Shown: positions 8,693-17,745 of the stretch, piece after piece
Numbering within the stretch: the first letter of the stretch is position 1
Layout: each line of letters opens with the position of its first letter
Notes under the pieces: generated by a model
What the model saw: only the letters and a program-made list of their open reading frames with translations
Told to the model about the DNA's origin: nothing
Databases searched by the model: none
Made by a program: the position numbers and the translations under genes
DNA from: Zetaproteobacteria bacterium
GTDB taxonomy: Bacteria; Pseudomonadota; Zetaproteobacteria; Mariprofundales; Mariprofundaceae
Assembly: GCA_021545645.1 (NCBI GenBank)
Contig: JAJRWP010000029.1
Coordinates: 1 to 33,716, forward strand
Direction: 5' to 3'
DNA length: 33,716 nucleotides

Positions 8693-8783
8693 AGTTCGCA
8701 TCAGTCCGGCGCGATTCCCTCCTCCCCTCCCTATAAATTTCGCCGGACTATCCTGACCCCGGCTTCTGCCGGGGTCTTTTTTT
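8693..8783 (+). ncRNA. Candidate sRNA: hairpin with C-rich anti-Shine-Dalgarno loop followed by rho-independent terminator
   Basis: Perfect 9-bp stem AGTCCGGCG (8703-8711)/CGCCGGACT (8741-8749) enclosing CGATTCCCTCCTCCCCTCCCTATAAATTT; immediately followed by terminator 8755-8783; no credible ORF. Confidence 0.5.
8755..8783 (+). terminator. Rho-independent terminator
   Basis: GACCCCGG-CTTCTG-CCGGGGTC stem followed by TTTTTTT. Confidence 0.93.
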
Positions 8784-8803
8784 GTCCCAGCTTATCTTTG
8801 CGG

Positions 8804-9565
8804 CTAAGCAATATCTAATTCGACATCAGCAATGATTGGCAGATGATCCGAGCCGATAAACGGCATCGCTGCAAGCTTTACAATGCGTGCTTTTCCGCGT
8901 GTCAGGATATGATCGATGCGTCGTTGCGGTTGCCAACTGGGAAATGTCGGCGGTGCGGCAAGCGGTTGATGCAATCCGGTATCGGCCAGCAGCAGGCGAA
9001 ATTCGTCCGAAGTCGGTTCGCAGTTTAAATCACCCATCAGAATGGCGTTTTCATGTTGTTTCAGTTGACGTCCGATATAACGTAGCTGGCGATTGCGGCT
9101 GGATTGTTTGAGGGAAAGGTGGGTAACAAAAACCGCAACATAGCAATTGCCAATCTGAAAAACAGCTTCCATCAGGCCGCGACCATGGCGCGATGCGGGT
9201 AATCTGTGCCGCTGTAAATAGATGCAGGGAAAACGGCTCATCAGACCGAGGCCGATACTGGCAATGGTGCCGACATCGCGGGTGATTTGGGCATGGCAGT
9301 AAGGTAAATATGCGTGTTCGGCGATGTATTGCGCCTGTTGAATGTGTTGGCTGCGGAAGGAACCGCAATCGGCTTCTTGTAGGCCGACAATGTCGAAAGG
9401 GCGCATCTGCTCGGCAATGCGTTGGAGATTACCGATTGCCTGCCGGTGCGGCAGCACATAACGAAAACTATAGGTCAGCATATGCCGCATACGGCGCGCA
9501 CCGATACCGGCTTGTATATTGAAACTGGCTAGGCGGAGTGTGGTATGCGCAGGTTTATCGGTCAT
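8804..9565 (-). CDS. Endonuclease/exonuclease/phosphatase family protein
   Basis: RLASFNIQAG, DIVGLQEADCGS, ILMGDLNCEP, RIDHILTRG, SDHLPIIADVEL. Confidence 0.93.
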   Translation of the reverse strand: MTDKPAHTTLRLASFNIQAGIGARRMRHMLTYSFRYVLPHRQAIGNLQRIAEQMRPFDIVGLQEADCGSFRSQHIQQAQYIAEHAYLPYCHAQITRDVGTIASIGLGLMSRFPCIYLQRHRLPASRHGRGLMEAVFQIGNCYVAVFVTHLSLKQSSRNRQLRYIGRQLKQHENAILMGDLNCEPTSDEFRLLLADTGLHQPLAAPPTFPSWQPQRRIDHILTRGKARIVKLAAMPFIGSDHLPIIADVELDIA

Positions 9566-9999
9566 GCAAGATTGGTTTTGAGTTGCTGCATGTATTGCTG
9601 CAGCTTTTTCTCTTGCGGCGTTTCGGCCTGTACTTGCCCTACTTTGACTGGCCGCCGTTGCTTATCCACCGCCGCATAGACGATTACCGCATCCATGACG
9701 CAGGCTTTTTGATTGTTCGTTACTTCGATCTGTACCCAAATACTGCTGTTGCCGGTCAGGCCGACCTGTGCTTGCAGGTGGATAAGCTCGCCTTCAGGAC
9801 ATGGGCGGTAAAATCGCGCCCGGTGCACGGCCACAGTCAGACAGTCACGATTGCAAAATCCGTGCGCGGCAAGGAAACCAACCTCATCGGCTAGGGTAAG
9901 CAGCCTGCCGCCGTGCAACACATGATAACCGTTCAAATCAGCATTTTGTACCGTGTACGAAACGGACAGGCGGGTGGCACTGATGGCGACATCGTTCAT
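9562..9999 (-). CDS. Hotdog-fold acyl-CoA thioesterase family protein
   Basis: LNGYHVLHGGRLLTLADEVGFLAAHGFCNRDCLTVAVHRARFYRPCPEGELIHLQAQV. Confidence 0.8.
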   Translation of the reverse strand: MNDVAISATRLSVSYTVQNADLNGYHVLHGGRLLTLADEVGFLAAHGFCNRDCLTVAVHRARFYRPCPEGELIHLQAQVGLTGNSSIWVQIEVTNNQKACVMDAVIVYAAVDKQRRPVKVGQVQAETPQEKKLQQYMQQLKTNLA

Positions 10000-10156
10000 A
10001 CCTGCAAGGTAACGGTTGCGGGCGAAAATAGAAACGATATGTGTGACAGGCTATTTACAACATGGCATTCGACTTGCTGATGTTTCCCGGTATGGACGCT
10101 TTTTTTCTTGTTAGAACCGATGTTTTTGCATGGTTGCGCGGCATGTTTGCCGGTTG

Positions 10157-10783
10157 ATGATGGCATTATCAACCTTTTTACCGCCGGAAACCGTTGAAAT
10201 GTTGGCAGCGGTCGGCTCGGATTTTCCCGACGACTTGGCTTTTGATGTTGAAATGACGGTTTTATTCAGCGATATGCGCGGTTTTACAGAATTGGCCGAG
10301 GCGCATCCGCCGCGCCAAGTCTATGCCGCCATCAATACAAGCTTAGCGATTCAAACCCGATTGGTTCTCAAGCATCAGGGCAGCGTCAATAAATTCCTCG
10401 GTGATGGTTTGTTGGCCTGTTTTTCTGGAGATCAGCGCGTGCTGCATGCAACGGAATGTGTGCAAGCGATGTTAAGCACACTCAAAAAACGCGATGCCGA
10501 AGGTTTGTTCTTACCCAGTCCGGTGGGTTTCGGTATTAACGATGGCAAGGTGCTTCTTGGGTTGTTGGGAACCGAAGAGCGGCGGGAATTTACGGTTATT
10601 GGCGATGTGGTCAATACAGCCGCCAGATTGTGCGGGATTGCCAAGCCGTTTCAAGCATTGATAACCGACAATGCCTTGCGCGGCTTGCCTGCGGAGGTGG
10701 TTGAAAAACATTGTTGTTTTTACCGCCAACAGCAGTTCAAGGGCAAGTCGATGCCCATCGATGTTTATTGTATCAAAGAATAG
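10157..10783 (+). CDS. Stand-alone class III adenylate/guanylate cyclase
   Basis: TVLFSDMRGFTELAE, NKFLGDGLLACF, VGFGINDGKVLLGLLG, REFTVIGDVVNTAARL; no obvious sensor domain. Confidence 0.9.
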   Translation: MMALSTFLPPETVEMLAAVGSDFPDDLAFDVEMTVLFSDMRGFTELAEAHPPRQVYAAINTSLAIQTRLVLKHQGSVNKFLGDGLLACFSGDQRVLHATECVQAMLSTLKKRDAEGLFLPSPVGFGINDGKVLLGLLGTEERREFTVIGDVVNTAARLCGIAKPFQALITDNALRGLPAEVVEKHCCFYRQQQFKGKSMPIDVYCIKE

Positions 10784-10807
10784 CGTCATTCGCCTGATTC
10801 TTCTGCA

Positions 10808-11389
10808 TTGCCCCGGCTGCTGCTACACTGCTCGCCGATGCTAAGATTCCTTTTTCGCGCCTTGCCGCATTTCGCCCTGTATGTACTGTTTTATGGTCAG
10901 TTTTTGCTGCCTGCACATGCCGCAGCGACGATGCAATTGCAGGTGGCGATGCAGGGCGATGTGCTGACTTGCAGTGCTTCGCCTGTGTCTTTGCCCGACG
11001 GTCTTGAGCGCGCCCTGCGTGATGGCAGCGAAATCAGTGTGAACTGGCGTATCATTGTTGAAATCGAGCGTAAATATTGGTTGAACAAATCGGTGGCCAG
11101 TATTGAGTTGAATCGGCGGGTGATTCCCGATTTGGTATCGCGCAGTTGGTTGCTGGTGGATCAGACCAGCGGCATCACGCGGCGTGTGTTTGCGTTGCGC
11201 GAAGCCACGGATTTTTTAACCGTGTTGCAGCATTTTCCGGTGTTGGACCGTAGTTTATTGAGTGCCGGACAGGCGTATGTGGTGAAGGTTGCCGTCCGTG
11301 AGCGTGAAGGCGAGGTGCAAGATAGCTGGTGGCGCACATGGTTCGGCGGTGAGAACAGCTCGGCCAGCAGTGGCTTTACCCTACCGTGA
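10808..11389 (+). CDS. DUF4390-family protein
   Basis: N-terminal hydrophobic leader and location directly upstream of ntrY; WRIIVEIERKYWLNKSVAS..RRVIPDLVSRSWLLVD. Confidence 0.8.
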   Translation: MPRLLLHCSPMLRFLFRALPHFALYVLFYGQFLLPAHAAATMQLQVAMQGDVLTCSASPVSLPDGLERALRDGSEISVNWRIIVEIERKYWLNKSVASIELNRRVIPDLVSRSWLLVDQTSGITRRVFALREATDFLTVLQHFPVLDRSLLSAGQAYVVKVAVREREGEVQDSWWRTWFGGENSSASSGFTLP

Positions 11390-13557
11390 ACAGCCTGCGT
11401 CTGATGCGTTTCCTGCCCTTGTTGATGGGCGCAGCATTGTTAATCGGGATCGCTTATCTGTGGCCGTCATCATCAATTAGCGGCGGCAGTGTGCTGCTGA
11501 CTTGGATTAATATTTTTCTTATGCTTGGTCTGGCCGTGCTTTGTTTGCAGTACGGGGTGCGTCTGCTGCGCGAACGCGAGGAGCCGCGACCGGGTTCGCG
11601 TTTGCGCGCCAAGCTGGTGATGGCGCTGGTCGGTATGTTGATGATTCCTTCGATGGTGACGCAAATTACCGCCAATCAGATGATGGAGCGCGGGCTAAAT
11701 GTCTGGTTTGATGTACGTGTCGATACCTTGCTCGATCGGGCGCTGGATTTGGCACGCGGTTTTTACGGGCGTGTAGAAACCGATCTTAAACGCGGTATGC
11801 AGCAATATGTCGAGGATCCGGTGTTGCTCGCATCGTTGGATTGTGGGGTTGATTATGCGGCGTTGAATACGCGTCTTGGGCAAATTATGCGCAAGGAAGG
11901 CTGGCATCAACTGCAAATATTCGATCCGAGCGAGCGTTTGCTTGCCGGGGTTCAACAAAGCGGTCTTGAAGCCTTGGAAGCCGATGCCTTTGGTGAAAAT
12001 GCCAAGCTTGCCGTAACCCTTGGGCGGGTGATGACCGATTTGAAGACGGCGGCGGGTAGCGAAATGGTGACCGGTTTTGCGCCGTTGGTGAATCAGCAAA
12101 AAAACGTAGTGGGCGTGTTGCGTGCGGAAATCACCTTGCCTGCGGGGGTTGTGCAAAGCGCGCGGGCGGTGGAGCAGGATTACCGCACGTATCGCGAGCT
12201 GGAACGCAACCGGCAGGCCATCGGTAGTCTGTTCACCAATACCATGCTGCTTGTTACCCTGATTGTGATTTTAATCGCCGGTGGCGTGGCGGTTGTTTTC
12301 GCCCGCCAACTGACGGCCCCGATTGGGCGGCTGGCCGAGGCTTTGCACCGAATCGGCGAGGGGGATTTGCGGGTTTCTGTCGAGGAAACAACGCACGACG
12401 AATTGGGTTCGCTGGTGCAGTCTTTTAATCGCATGGCCGAGCGTTTGCGACAGAATGTGGCGGCATTGCAGCGTACCCAACAGGAATTGACCGAAGCCTT
12501 GGACAACAGCAGGCAGCGGCGGCTGATTTTGGAAAAATTATTGTCCAGTTTGCAAACAGGTGTATTGCTTTGCGAACCGGACGGGCGCATTCGATTGCTT
12601 AACGAGGCGCTAAAATCCTTGCTCAGCCTACCCTCGGGTTGGATTCCGGGCCGCGATGTCGGGGCTTTGTGTACGGGCCGTTTGCGCTCAATAGGTGTTT
12701 GTTTCGAGGAGTTGCGCAATCAGCAACAGGAACAGTTGCAGCAGGAGCTGGATGTGTCGGTCGGCAAAGCCAATTTGCACCTTCTTTTGCGTGGTGCGCG
12801 CTTGTATTCCGGGGGAACAAAGGGTTTGTCGGGTTATCTGATTGTGATCGACGATATTAGCAGCCTTGCCGAGGCGCAGCGGAGCAAGGCTTGGGCCGAG
12901 GTGGCGCGGCGTCTGGCACATGAAATTAAAAACCCGCTGACGCCTATTAAATTAGCCACCGAGCGTTTGCAACGGCGCTTTTCCGATCAGGTCGAGCCTG
13001 TCGATGTGTTCGATTCATGCACGCATACGATTATTGCTCAGGTTGAGCGTTTACAGCGGTTGATCACCGATTTTTCGACACTTGCGCGCTTGCCGCAACC
13101 GCGTCTTGATGAAGTGGCTGTGCTACAATTGATGGATGAAATGCGTAATCTTTATGCGCCGTATGCGCGTGTGCAGGTCGCTTCGATTGATGTCGAGATG
13201 CGCTGTTTATGCGATATCGATCAGATTCGGCAGGTGTTGATTAACCTGCTCGACAATGCGCTGGCGGCGACGGAAGCGGCAGGATATGTGCGCTTATCTG
13301 CCAGTTATGCCGGGGAAATGGTCGAATTCCATGTTGAGGACGACGGCGAGGGTATTAGCCCGGAAGCCTTGGAACATATTTTCGATCCGTATTTTTCCAC
13401 CAAGGCCGAAGGCTCCGGTCTTGGCTTGGCGATTGCCCGGCGCATTGCCCACGATCACGAGGGTGAGTTGAGCATTCGCCAAACCGGTAAGCCGACGATT
13501 TTCTGTTTGGCGTTGCCGAAGTTTACAAGAGCGGATTCAGAGGAGCTGAGGGGATGA
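11386..13557 (+). CDS. ntrY: NtrY-type membrane sensor histidine kinase
   Basis: TM segments, HAMP (RQLTAPIGRLAEALHRIGEGDL), PAS, H-box RRLAHEIKNPLTPIKLATERL, HATPase (LINLLDNALAAT..GSGLGLAIARRI). Confidence 0.93.
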   Translation: MNSLRLMRFLPLLMGAALLIGIAYLWPSSSISGGSVLLTWINIFLMLGLAVLCLQYGVRLLREREEPRPGSRLRAKLVMALVGMLMIPSMVTQITANQMMERGLNVWFDVRVDTLLDRALDLARGFYGRVETDLKRGMQQYVEDPVLLASLDCGVDYAALNTRLGQIMRKEGWHQLQIFDPSERLLAGVQQSGLEALEADAFGENAKLAVTLGRVMTDLKTAAGSEMVTGFAPLVNQQKNVVGVLRAEITLPAGVVQSARAVEQDYRTYRELERNRQAIGSLFTNTMLLVTLIVILIAGGVAVVFARQLTAPIGRLAEALHRIGEGDLRVSVEETTHDELGSLVQSFNRMAERLRQNVAALQRTQQELTEALDNSRQRRLILEKLLSSLQTGVLLCEPDGRIRLLNEALKSLLSLPSGWIPGRDVGALCTGRLRSIGVCFEELRNQQQEQLQQELDVSVGKANLHLLLRGARLYSGGTKGLSGYLIVIDDISSLAEAQRSKAWAEVARRLAHEIKNPLTPIKLATERLQRRFSDQVEPVDVFDSCTHTIIAQVERLQRLITDFSTLARLPQPRLDEVAVLQLMDEMRNLYAPYARVQVASIDVEMRCLCDIDQIRQVLINLLDNALAATEAAGYVRLSASYAGEMVEFHVEDDGEGISPEALEHIFDPYFSTKAEGSGLGLAIARRIAHDHEGELSIRQTGKPTIFCLALPKFTRADSEELRG

Positions 13558-14912
13558 GTAGACGCATTATGATCGTCGATGATGAAGCTGCGATTCGTGA
13601 ATCGTTGCAGGGCTTGTTCGAGGATGAAGATTATCGGGTCGAGTGTGCGCCTTCCGGCGAGGAGGCGGTGGCACGCTTCCGCAAACAACCGAGCGATTGT
13701 GTGTTGCTGGATATATGGATGCCGGGTATTGATGGTTTGGAAACGCTGGCCCGGTTGAAATTACTGGATGCCGATGTGCCGGTCATTATGATGTCCGGTC
13801 ACGCTACTATCGATACTGCGGTGCGCGCCACCCGGCAGGGAGCTTTCGATTTTGTCGAAAAACCGTTGTCTTCCGACCGTTTGCTGATTCTTGTGCGCAA
13901 TGCGTTGGATAAACGCAAACTGGCGCGTGAAAATCTCGAGCTGAAGCAGCAGTCTGTTGTTAGCGAAGCACAGGAATTGGTCGGCCAAAGCGAGGCTATC
14001 GAAAATGTACGTAAGCTGATTCGCAAGGTGGCGGCGACCGATGCTTCGGTGCTTATTCTCGGTGAGCACGGTACGGGCAAAGCAGTGGCCGCACATCTTT
14101 TACACCGCCACTCCCGGCGGGCGGAAGCGCCGTTTGTGGCGATAAATACCGCAGGTATTCCCGAATCGCGCATGGATTCCGACCTTTTCGGGCATGAAAA
14201 AGGCGCGTTTCCCGGTGCGTTGCACAGTCAACGCGGGCGTTTCGAAATGGCCAACGGCGGCAGTTTGTTTTTCGATGAAATCATCGATCTCAGTCCGAGC
14301 GCGCAAGCCAAGGTGTTGCGCGTACTGCAAGAACATGCGGTACAACGCCTTGGTGGAGCCGAACCGGTGGATGTGGACGTGCGTCTGATTGCCGCCAGCA
14401 GCTACGATCCCGAGCAGGCCATGCATGACGGACGCCTGCGCGAAGATATTTATTACCGGCTGAATGTGGTGACAATTCGCATGCCGACTTTGCGCGAGCG
14501 CGCCGGTGATATTCCGCTGTTGATTGAGGCGCTTGCTGCCGAGCAGGCGGATATGCTGAGTGGTGATCCGGTTGTTTTTTCCGACGATGCAATTGCTATT
14601 TTGCAAGCCTGCCGTTGGGCTGGCAACGTGCGCGAATTACGCAATTATGTCGAACGCTGTCATATTTTGCGCCAAGGCGAAGTGGTCCGGGCATCGGATA
14701 TGCCGCCGCTTGATCAAGGCGATATGCATCCCGGCACGGATATATCGGATAATTATCACAGAGCTAGAGAAGCTTTCGAACGCAGTTATTTGCTTTACCA
14801 TTTGAACGAAAACGACTGGAATGTAAGCCGTACAGCGGAGGATATTGGCATGGAACGCAGCCAATTGCATCGCAAAATCAAGAGCTTCGGTTTGAAGGAG
14901 GACCGCACATGA
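13554..14912 (+). CDS. ntrX: NtrX-type response regulator (REC, AAA+, Fis HTH)
   Basis: MIVDDEAAIRESL receiver; AAA+ with GEHGTGKA, GAFPGA and GGSLFFDEI; C-terminal Fis-like HTH. Confidence 0.92.
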   Translation: MSRRIMIVDDEAAIRESLQGLFEDEDYRVECAPSGEEAVARFRKQPSDCVLLDIWMPGIDGLETLARLKLLDADVPVIMMSGHATIDTAVRATRQGAFDFVEKPLSSDRLLILVRNALDKRKLARENLELKQQSVVSEAQELVGQSEAIENVRKLIRKVAATDASVLILGEHGTGKAVAAHLLHRHSRRAEAPFVAINTAGIPESRMDSDLFGHEKGAFPGALHSQRGRFEMANGGSLFFDEIIDLSPSAQAKVLRVLQEHAVQRLGGAEPVDVDVRLIAASSYDPEQAMHDGRLREDIYYRLNVVTIRMPTLRERAGDIPLLIEALAAEQADMLSGDPVVFSDDAIAILQACRWAGNVRELRNYVERCHILRQGEVVRASDMPPLDQGDMHPGTDISDNYHRAREAFERSYLLYHLNENDWNVSRTAEDIGMERSQLHRKIKSFGLKEDRT

Positions 14913-16279
14913 ATGTCCTTATTCTAGGTGCCGGCGAAGTGGGTTTTAGCATCGCCCAGCGTCTGGCCTCGGAAAATTGCAATGTGGTGGTCGTCGATCG
15001 CGATCCGCAGCTTCTGAAAAAGGTCGCCGATTGCATGGATGTGAAAACAGTATGCGGCCATGCCTCGCTGCCCAGCGTGTTGGAACAAGCCAATGCCGCC
15101 AATGCCGATTTACTGATTGCTGCGACCACCAACGACGAAGTGAATATGATGGCCTGCCAAGTGGCGCATTCGTTGTTTAAAGTACCGACCAAGCTGGCAC
15201 GGGTCAGGGAAACCGAATACGTCAAACATGCGAAACTGTGCGGGCGTGACGATTTACCCATTGATTTGATTATTTCTCCGGAAACGGAAGCCGCAAAAGC
15301 AATTATCAAGCGTTTTCAGGTGTCTGCGGCGGCCGATGCGCAGGATTTTGCCGATGGCCGCATCAGTCTGGTGGGCTTGCGGATTCCTCCGAAAAGCGCT
15401 TTGGCAGGGATTTCGCTGAAGGAAACCACCGAAGCGATGAACGACATTCCGGTGATGGTCGTAGCCCACGAACACAATCAGAATTGGCGGGTTCCAAGCG
15501 GCGATGCGGTGCTGTTGGCTGGCGATACCATTTACGTCGCTATGGCCAAGGCGCATACCGATATGTTTATGGATACTGCCGGCTTGCACTGCGAAGAGCA
15601 TGCCAGCAGGCATGTGATGTTGGTCGGTGGCGGGCATGTCGGATATATCGTTGCCCAACAACTGGAAGCGCTGAATGTGTCGTTGAAAATGATTGAATTC
15701 AACGCCGAACGGGCGGAATGGCTGGCCGAACATTTGGAAAATGCCACGGTGATTCACGGCGATGCCATGGATCGCCAGTTGCTTGAAGAGGAAAATGTCG
15801 GCGAAATGGACGATTTTCTGGCCCTCACCAACGACGACGAGACCAATATTTTGGCCAGTCTGATTGCCAAAAAATATAAAGTTCCGCATATCGTGACACT
15901 GGTGAATCGGGCGATTTATACCGATTTGATTGCTCAGATTGGGCTGGATATTACCGTTTCACCGCGTTTAACCACGGTTTCCAGTGTGCTCAGCCATATT
16001 CGTAAAGGGCGTATTCTCGGCATGTCGTCGCTGGGTGACGGCAGTATTGAGGTGCTGGAAGCGGAAGCGCTGGAAACCAGCGATATTCTGGATACACCGC
16101 TGCGCGAGCTTGATTTGCCCGCAGAAACCGTGGTCGGTGCCATCTTGCGAGATGGCGAGGTGGTGATTCCCGATGGCGATACGCGGGTTCAAGCGCACGA
16201 TCTGGTGTTGATGGTGACGCGCAGTAGTTCGGTGATGGCAACAGAGAAATTATTTGAAGTGCATTTGGAGTTCTTTTAA
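14909..16279 (+). CDS. trkA: Trk system potassium uptake protein TrkA (two RCK domains)
   Basis: MNVLILGAGEVGFSIAQRLASENCNVVVVDRD and second VMLVGGGHVGYIVAQQLE Rossmann motif. Confidence 0.95.
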   Translation: MNVLILGAGEVGFSIAQRLASENCNVVVVDRDPQLLKKVADCMDVKTVCGHASLPSVLEQANAANADLLIAATTNDEVNMMACQVAHSLFKVPTKLARVRETEYVKHAKLCGRDDLPIDLIISPETEAAKAIIKRFQVSAAADAQDFADGRISLVGLRIPPKSALAGISLKETTEAMNDIPVMVVAHEHNQNWRVPSGDAVLLAGDTIYVAMAKAHTDMFMDTAGLHCEEHASRHVMLVGGGHVGYIVAQQLEALNVSLKMIEFNAERAEWLAEHLENATVIHGDAMDRQLLEEENVGEMDDFLALTNDDETNILASLIAKKYKVPHIVTLVNRAIYTDLIAQIGLDITVSPRLTTVSSVLSHIRKGRILGMSSLGDGSIEVLEAEALETSDILDTPLRELDLPAETVVGAILRDGEVVIPDGDTRVQAHDLVLMVTRSSSVMATEKLFEVHLEFF

Positions 16280-16282
16280 GCG

Positions 16283-17731
16283 ATGAATCCTCGTGGTGTT
16301 GCTTGGACGATTGGTATTCTGGCGGCGTTTTTCGGTGCCAGTATGCTGCTGCCAGCATTGGTCGCATGGCATTATGATACCGAGCATCTGCGCGAATTTC
16401 TTGCCGCCGGGCTGATTGTTTCGGCGATTGGTTTTATCATGATGCGTTTGGCTGGCGGTGCGCCTGAATCACTAAGTCATCGCGACGGTTTTCTGATTGT
16501 GGCCTTGGCTTGGGTGGTGCTTTCGGTGCTTGGTGCGGTGCCTTTTTGGACGACAGGTACGGCGGCGACGGTGATGGATGCGTTGTTTGAATCCGCCTCC
16601 GGTTTAACCACCACGGGGGCGACGGTATTTTCCGGTCTGGATAAAATGCCGGCATCGATTTTGTTTTGGCGTTCGATGGAGGAATGGCTTGGCGGCATGG
16701 GTATTATTGTGCTGGCCGTAGCCATTATGCCGCTGCTCGGCATTGGCGGCATGCAGCTTTTTCGCGCCGAGGCTCCGGGGCCGGTGAAAGATAAATTAAC
16801 CGCGCGCGTTGCCGAAACAGGCAAAATTTTGTGGTATATGTATCTGGCGATGACCTGTGTTGTTGCCGTCGTTTACTGGTTGTTGGGCATGAGCGGTTTC
16901 GATGCGATTAATCATGCGATGTGTACGATTTCCATCGGTGGATTTTCAACGCACGATGCCAGCATGGGTTATTTCGATTCGTTGTGGATTCGTTTGGCAG
17001 CGGTTTGTTTTATGTTTATGGCAGGCATCAATTTCACCTTGCATTTCGCGGCTTTGCGTCGTGGTTTGAGTGCCAATGTGCTGCGCACCTATTTCACCGA
17101 TGACGAATTCCGCACCTATTTCAAGTGGATAATCGTACTGGTTGCGATTGTCGGTTTGCCGACCTTATTGACGGCAAAAGGAAGCTGGGACGAGGTGTTG
17201 TTCAATACCGTCGCCGTGGCCACGACAACCGGATTTGCGGTCAGTGATTATTCGCAATGGCCAGTGGTCACCAGTTTACTTTTATTCGCCACCATGTTTG
17301 TCGGTGCTTGCGCCGGTTCCACCGGCGGCGGCATGAAAATAGTGCGTGTGTTGTTGTTGTTCCGTCAGGGCATGCGCGAGGTGCGCCGCTTGATTCATCC
17401 GCATGCCGTGGTGACAGTAAAACTGGGCGGCACCAAGGTGACCGGCTCGGTGGTTGAAGCGCTGTGGGGCTTTTTTGTGCTGTATATCGTCTGTTTTATG
17501 ATGATTGCCGTTTTGGTGGCGGCTTCCGGTGTCGATATGTTGACCGCGTTGGCTGCGGCTGCGGCCTGCATTACCAATACCGGTCCCGGTTTCGGAGGTG
17601 TCGGTCCGGCTGAAAATTACGCTGCTTTGCCGGATTTCGCCAAAGCGGTGCTGATGTTCGGTATGGTGTTGGGACGTCTGGAAATTTTTACGTTTTTTGT
17701 GCTTCTTGTGCCCGAGTTCTGGCGCAAATGA
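16283..17731 (+). CDS. trkH: Trk system potassium transporter TrkH (copy 1)
   Basis: SGLTTTGATVFSGLD, EEWLGGMGIIVLAVAIMPLLGIGGMQLFRAE, STGGGMKIVR, ITNTGPGFGGVGP. Confidence 0.95.
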   Translation: MNPRGVAWTIGILAAFFGASMLLPALVAWHYDTEHLREFLAAGLIVSAIGFIMMRLAGGAPESLSHRDGFLIVALAWVVLSVLGAVPFWTTGTAATVMDALFESASGLTTTGATVFSGLDKMPASILFWRSMEEWLGGMGIIVLAVAIMPLLGIGGMQLFRAEAPGPVKDKLTARVAETGKILWYMYLAMTCVVAVVYWLLGMSGFDAINHAMCTISIGGFSTHDASMGYFDSLWIRLAAVCFMFMAGINFTLHFAALRRGLSANVLRTYFTDDEFRTYFKWIIVLVAIVGLPTLLTAKGSWDEVLFNTVAVATTTGFAVSDYSQWPVVTSLLLFATMFVGACAGSTGGGMKIVRVLLLFRQGMREVRRLIHPHAVVTVKLGGTKVTGSVVEALWGFFVLYIVCFMMIAVLVAASGVDMLTALAAAAACITNTGPGFGGVGPAENYAALPDFAKAVLMFGMVLGRLEIFTFFVLLVPEFWRK

Positions 17732-17745
17732 TAGCTGTCTAACAC

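Noticed and set aside
8476-8736. 86-aa plus-strand ORF across tRNA-Gln and the sRNA candidate
   Set aside because: Reads through the tRNA gene; no RBS or protein family resemblance
15254-15889. 211-aa minus-strand ORF inside trkA
   Set aside because: Antisense to conserved TrkA with no independent signals
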